From: an uncultured Lachnospiraceae bacterium
GTDB taxonomy: Bacteria; Bacillota; Clostridia; Lachnospirales; Lachnospiraceae
Length of the DNA: 51,640 nucleotides
Assembly (NCBI GenBank): GCA_910588895.1
Contig: CAJUSS010000007.1
Coordinates: 1 to 51,640, forward strand
Direction of reading: 5' to 3'
Numbering within the stretch: position 1 is the stretch's first letter; every line of letters starts with the position of its first letter. Position numbers and translations under genes: made by a program. Of this stretch, positions 48,879 through 51,640 are shown one piece after another. Under the pieces are notes generated by a model that was not told the origin of the DNA, made no database searches, and saw only the letters and a list, made by a program, of their open reading frames with translations.

Positions 48879-50681
48879 CTATGCCCCTGCCTCATAGGCG
48901 GAGGTATACAATTGATGATACATCCCCTTCTTCTCCATCAGCTCCTTATGGCTCCCCTCCTCCACGATCTTATTCTCCGACAGGACTAAGATCCGGTCCG
49001 CGTTCTGGATCGTGGTCAGACGGTGGGCGATGGTCAGCGTAGTCCGCCCTACCGCCAGCTGATCTAAGGACTGGCTGACCAGATGCTCGCTCTCATTGTC
49101 CAGAGCCGAAGTGGCCTCATCCAGCACCAGGATCGAGGGATCTTTTAAAAATACCCGGGCGATGCTGATCCGCTGCTTCTGTCCTCCGGACAGCTTCACG
49201 CCCCGCTCGCCCACATAGGTGTCATACCCGTCCTTTAGCTGGGCGATGAACTCGTGGGCGCCGGCCATCTTGGAAGCCTTGAGCACTTCCTCTCTGGAAG
49301 CGCCGGGCCGGCCGTAGGCGATGTTCTCAAACACGGTCCCGGAGAACAGGTACACGTCCTGCTGGACCACGCCGATATGAGAGCGCAGGCTCTGGAGGGT
49401 GATGCTCTTGATCTCCTTCCCGTCGATCAGCACCCGCCCCTCTGTGGCATCGTAGAACCGGGGGATCAGATTGCAAAGGGTGGTCTTTCCGCCGCCGGAG
49501 GGCCCTACCAGAGCCACATGCTCACCGGGGCGGACCTTTAAGCAGATATCCTCCAGCACCTGGGTGTGGTCGTCGGCGTACACAAAGCTCACATGGTCAA
49601 AGGTGATCTCGCCCTCGATCTCCTCCACAGGGACCGCGCCTTCATCGTCGAAGATGTCCACATTGGCGTCTAAAAGCTCCATGAAACGCTCGATCCCCGT
49701 CATCCCCCGCTGGAACTGCTCCGCAAATTCGATGATCCGGCGGATCGTGGCCAAAAGCGTGGTCACATACAGGATATAGGCCACCATATCGCCCGGAGCG
49801 ATCAGCCCCTTCACCATAAAGATGCCTCCGGCTATGATCACCACCATGTACATCAGCCCGTCAAACATCCGGACCGTATCCTGAAAGGCGGCCATATAAA
49901 AATAGGTCTTCCGCTTGATCTCTAAAAACTGCAGGTTGTCATTCTGGAATTTCTCCATCTCCACCTTTTCATTGGCGAAGGCCCGCACCACCCGGTTGCC
50001 CAAAAGGCTGTCCTCGATCCTGGCGTTCAGCTCCCCGATGTGGTTGCGCTGCTCCCGGTTGGCCGCCCGGACCTTTAAGTTAAAATACGTGCAGGAGACC
50101 GCCATCACCGGGATAAAGAGAAAGATGATCACCGTCAGCAGCAGGTCGATCCTGGATAAGATCAAAAAGGAGATCACCGCCTTTAAAAAGGCGATAAAGA
50201 ACTCCTCCGGACAGTGGTGGGAAAATTCCGTCACATCAAAAAGGTCGCTGGTGATCCGCGCCATGATCTGGCCCACCTTCGTGTTGCTGAAGTAGCTGTC
50301 CGACAGCTTCTGGAGGTGGGAAAAGGCATCCCTTCGCATATCGGTCTCGATCGCCGCGCCCATCACATGGCCGGTGTAGGCCATATAGAAGCTGGCAAAG
50401 CCGTCCAATATGCGCAGAGCAAAGTAAAAAAGGCCGATCTTCACTACCAGTCCCACCGTAAGGGAGGCCAGATCCTTCATCCCCTGGTCCGTTAAGTAGC
50501 GCATGATCATCGGCAGGACCATCTCGCAGACGATCGTCAGCGCCGCGCAGGCTAAGTCAAAGAACATGATCTTTTTATAGGGGCCGTAATAAGGGATAAA
50601 ACGGCGCAAAAGCTCCGAAGTCTTGATCGTCCGGGCCGGCTGGACGATCTTATTGGATCTAGTAGGTGTCTTTTGGCTCAT
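48879..50681 (-). CDS. ABC transporter, fused permease and ATPase (exporter type)
   Basis: A 600-residue half-transporter of type IV ABC exporters. Six membrane helices occupy about 35-320 (ABC_membrane). The nucleotide-binding domain has Walker A GPSGGGKTT (393-401), Q-loop QQDVYLFSGTVFENIAYG, signature LSGGQKQRISIAR and Walker B ILVLDEATSALD. It probably acts as a homodimer, since no partner half is adjacent, and may export lipids, peptides or drugs. AAAGGA precedes the ATG at 50681. The gene is followed by degV on the same strand. Confidence 0.9.
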   Translation of the reverse strand: MSQKTPTRSNKIVQPARTIKTSELLRRFIPYYGPYKKIMFFDLACAALTIVCEMVLPMIMRYLTDQGMKDLASLTVGLVVKIGLFYFALRILDGFASFYMAYTGHVMGAAIETDMRRDAFSHLQKLSDSYFSNTKVGQIMARITSDLFDVTEFSHHCPEEFFIAFLKAVISFLILSRIDLLLTVIIFLFIPVMAVSCTYFNLKVRAANREQRNHIGELNARIEDSLLGNRVVRAFANEKVEMEKFQNDNLQFLEIKRKTYFYMAAFQDTVRMFDGLMYMVVIIAGGIFMVKGLIAPGDMVAYILYVTTLLATIRRIIEFAEQFQRGMTGIERFMELLDANVDIFDDEGAVPVEEIEGEITFDHVSFVYADDHTQVLEDICLKVRPGEHVALVGPSGGGKTTLCNLIPRFYDATEGRVLIDGKEIKSITLQSLRSHIGVVQQDVYLFSGTVFENIAYGRPGASREEVLKASKMAGAHEFIAQLKDGYDTYVGERGVKLSGGQKQRISIARVFLKDPSILVLDEATSALDNESEHLVSQSLDQLAVGRTTLTIAHRLTTIQNADRILVLSENKIVEEGSHKELMEKKGMYHQLYTSAYEAGA

Positions 50682-50885
50682 GGTATGCTGTCCTTTTCTT
50701 ATTTTTACACATAGTAGCTTTATTCTATCCTATTTTTGTGCGAAAGGGAAGAAGAAAATGTGTTTGTTTTCATGGGGCAGCCACGAAGGGCCTCGTCGCG
50801 GTCCCTACAAGTCACACTTGACAAAAATAGCGGTTAATGGCAAAGTTAGAGATAGTTTTTCATGATCTGATAAGGAGGTTTTTTT

Positions 50886-51640
50886 ATGCCATATTGTCCG
50901 AAATGCGACATGGAATTTGTAAAGGGGGTCACGGTGTGCTCAGATTGCGGGGCGCCGTTGTTCGAGTCGGTGGAGGCGGCAGAAGCTGCCAGAAAGGAAG
51001 CGGAAGAGCGGGCGCTCGCCCAGTTTGTCCAGTCGATGGCTCCGGAGCGGAACGGCCTGGGAGAGGAAGAGGATAGGGCCTCCGATGCTCTTAAGGAGAT
51101 CGCACGACAGATGGTCTTAGAAGAAAGCGGGGATGCGGCCGGAAGAAAAGCGCCTGTATCGGTCTATGTAAAGAAGTCCGAACACTACAACGACTTAAAG
51201 TCTTCGGCATCGGCCTTTCTCCTGATGGGCTGTGTCTCTGCCCTGCTGGCAGTGGTCTTTCTGGCAGGGGTCATCCCGGTCGGCGGGAGCACCCGGTGGG
51301 TGTTCGGCGGTGTCCTGGCGGCAGCCGCCCTGGCCTTTTTCTCCATCTGGGCAAAGACAAAGAAGGATATGGTCTCTGTAAAAGAGGAAGCCGCCCAGGA
51401 GGAAGCGCAAACGAAAGCGCTGGTGGAGCAGTTCACCACATCCCACACAGCGGAGGCGATCGACCGGCAGTTAAAGGAGGAGGCCGCTCTGACCGGCGGA
51501 GAGGAGGATACGCCGGAGGAACTGAGCTTAAAGCGCTATGGCCTCATCCAGGACCTTTTGGTCACAGAGAACGACCTTCCCGATCCGGCTTATGTAGATG
51601 TCCTGGCGGAGGAGATCTATGACCGGCTGTTCGGGAAGGG
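50886..51640 (+). CDS. Zinc-ribbon membrane protein, C-terminus outside the window
   Basis: An open frame of 251 codons without a stop before the window ends. It starts MPYCPKCDMEF, and CPKC (Cys4, Cys7) with CSDC (Cys18, Cys21) forms a zinc ribbon. An acidic, Ala/Glu-rich stretch follows (AEAARKEAEERALAQFVQSM), then two adjacent membrane segments (about 105-130 and 137-155) and a charged, helical C-terminal part. AAGGAGGT lies about 7 nt before the ATG at 50886. Zinc ribbon plus membrane hairpin proteins are common in Firmicutes, and their function is mostly unknown. It is divergent from the ABC exporter. Confidence 0.8.
   Translation, partial: MPYCPKCDMEFVKGVTVCSDCGAPLFESVEAAEAARKEAEERALAQFVQSMAPERNGLGEEEDRASDALKEIARQMVLEESGDAAGRKAPVSVYVKKSEHYNDLKSSASAFLLMGCVSALLAVVFLAGVIPVGGSTRWVFGGVLAAAALAFFSIWAKTKKDMVSVKEEAAQEEAQTKALVEQFTTSHTAEAIDRQLKEEAALTGGEEDTPEELSLKRYGLIQDLLVTENDLPDPAYVDVLAEEIYDRLFGK

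Noticed and set aside
1..51640. CRISPR array, tRNA, rRNA or complete insertion sequence
   Set aside because: No regularly spaced repeats, cloverleaf, rRNA-like stretch or transposase frame was seen on either strand.

Overview
The window reads as chromosomal DNA of a spore-forming, Gram-positive anaerobe, most likely a Lachnospiraceae/Clostridia member. The evidence is AGGAGG-type ribosome binding sites throughout, sporulation genes (sigG, gpr, spoIIP, a GerMN lipoprotein), a perfect CIRCE element before hrcA, and the gene order comEC-holA-rpsT-gpr-spoIIP-lepA-hemW-hrcA-grpE-dnaK-dnaJ, which is the classical Firmicutes order. The base composition is moderately GC-rich. There are no rRNA or tRNA genes, no complete insertion sequence and no CRISPR array that I can see.

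Left part (1-11.8 kb, accessory): the start of an unknown membrane protein, a PfoR-like PTS_EIIC_2 membrane protein, a MATE exporter, and a TetR regulator. The TetR gene is divergent from a three-gene unit: NCS1 permease, isochorismatase-family cysteine hydrolase, second NCS1 permease. Between MATE and TetR lies what looks like a decayed fragment of an AAA-ATPase-like (PF09820) protein. Then come galT, preceded by a 48-bp direct repeat and a 65-nt perfect hairpin, a Gx-type membrane protein and a GltD-like Fe-S/flavin oxidoreductase.

Middle part (11.9-25 kb): a GH2 glycosidase downstream of a sugar ABC transporter with one binding protein, one tandem ATPase and two permeases. This resembles the YtfQ-YtfR-YtfT-YjfF galactofuranose system, and a divergent ArsR-type regulator sits beside it. 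Next are an ABC-F ATPase, a REC/HD-GYP response regulator with an Hpt protein, and sigG with a hairpin that runs into its Shine-Dalgarno sequence.

Right part (25-51.6 kb, conserved backbone): the hrcA-grpE-dnaK-dnaJ heat-shock operon with an extra membrane gene at its end. A pair of secreted 3D-domain proteins is inserted between hrcA and hemW. Then come hemW, lepA, spoIIP, gpr and the divergent rpsT. These are followed by holA, an inserted iron alcohol dehydrogenase, comEC (whose best start codon is ATC), a GerMN lipoprotein, a sensor kinase without an adjacent response regulator, degV, an ABC exporter and a truncated zinc-ribbon membrane protein.

No single obviously unprecedented system was found. 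The items most worth a second look are the NCS1/hydrolase/NCS1 cassette, the galactofuranose-like transporter with GH2, the sigG leader hairpin, the tandem 3D proteins, the long perfect hairpins, the comEC start and the strong excess of GATC.
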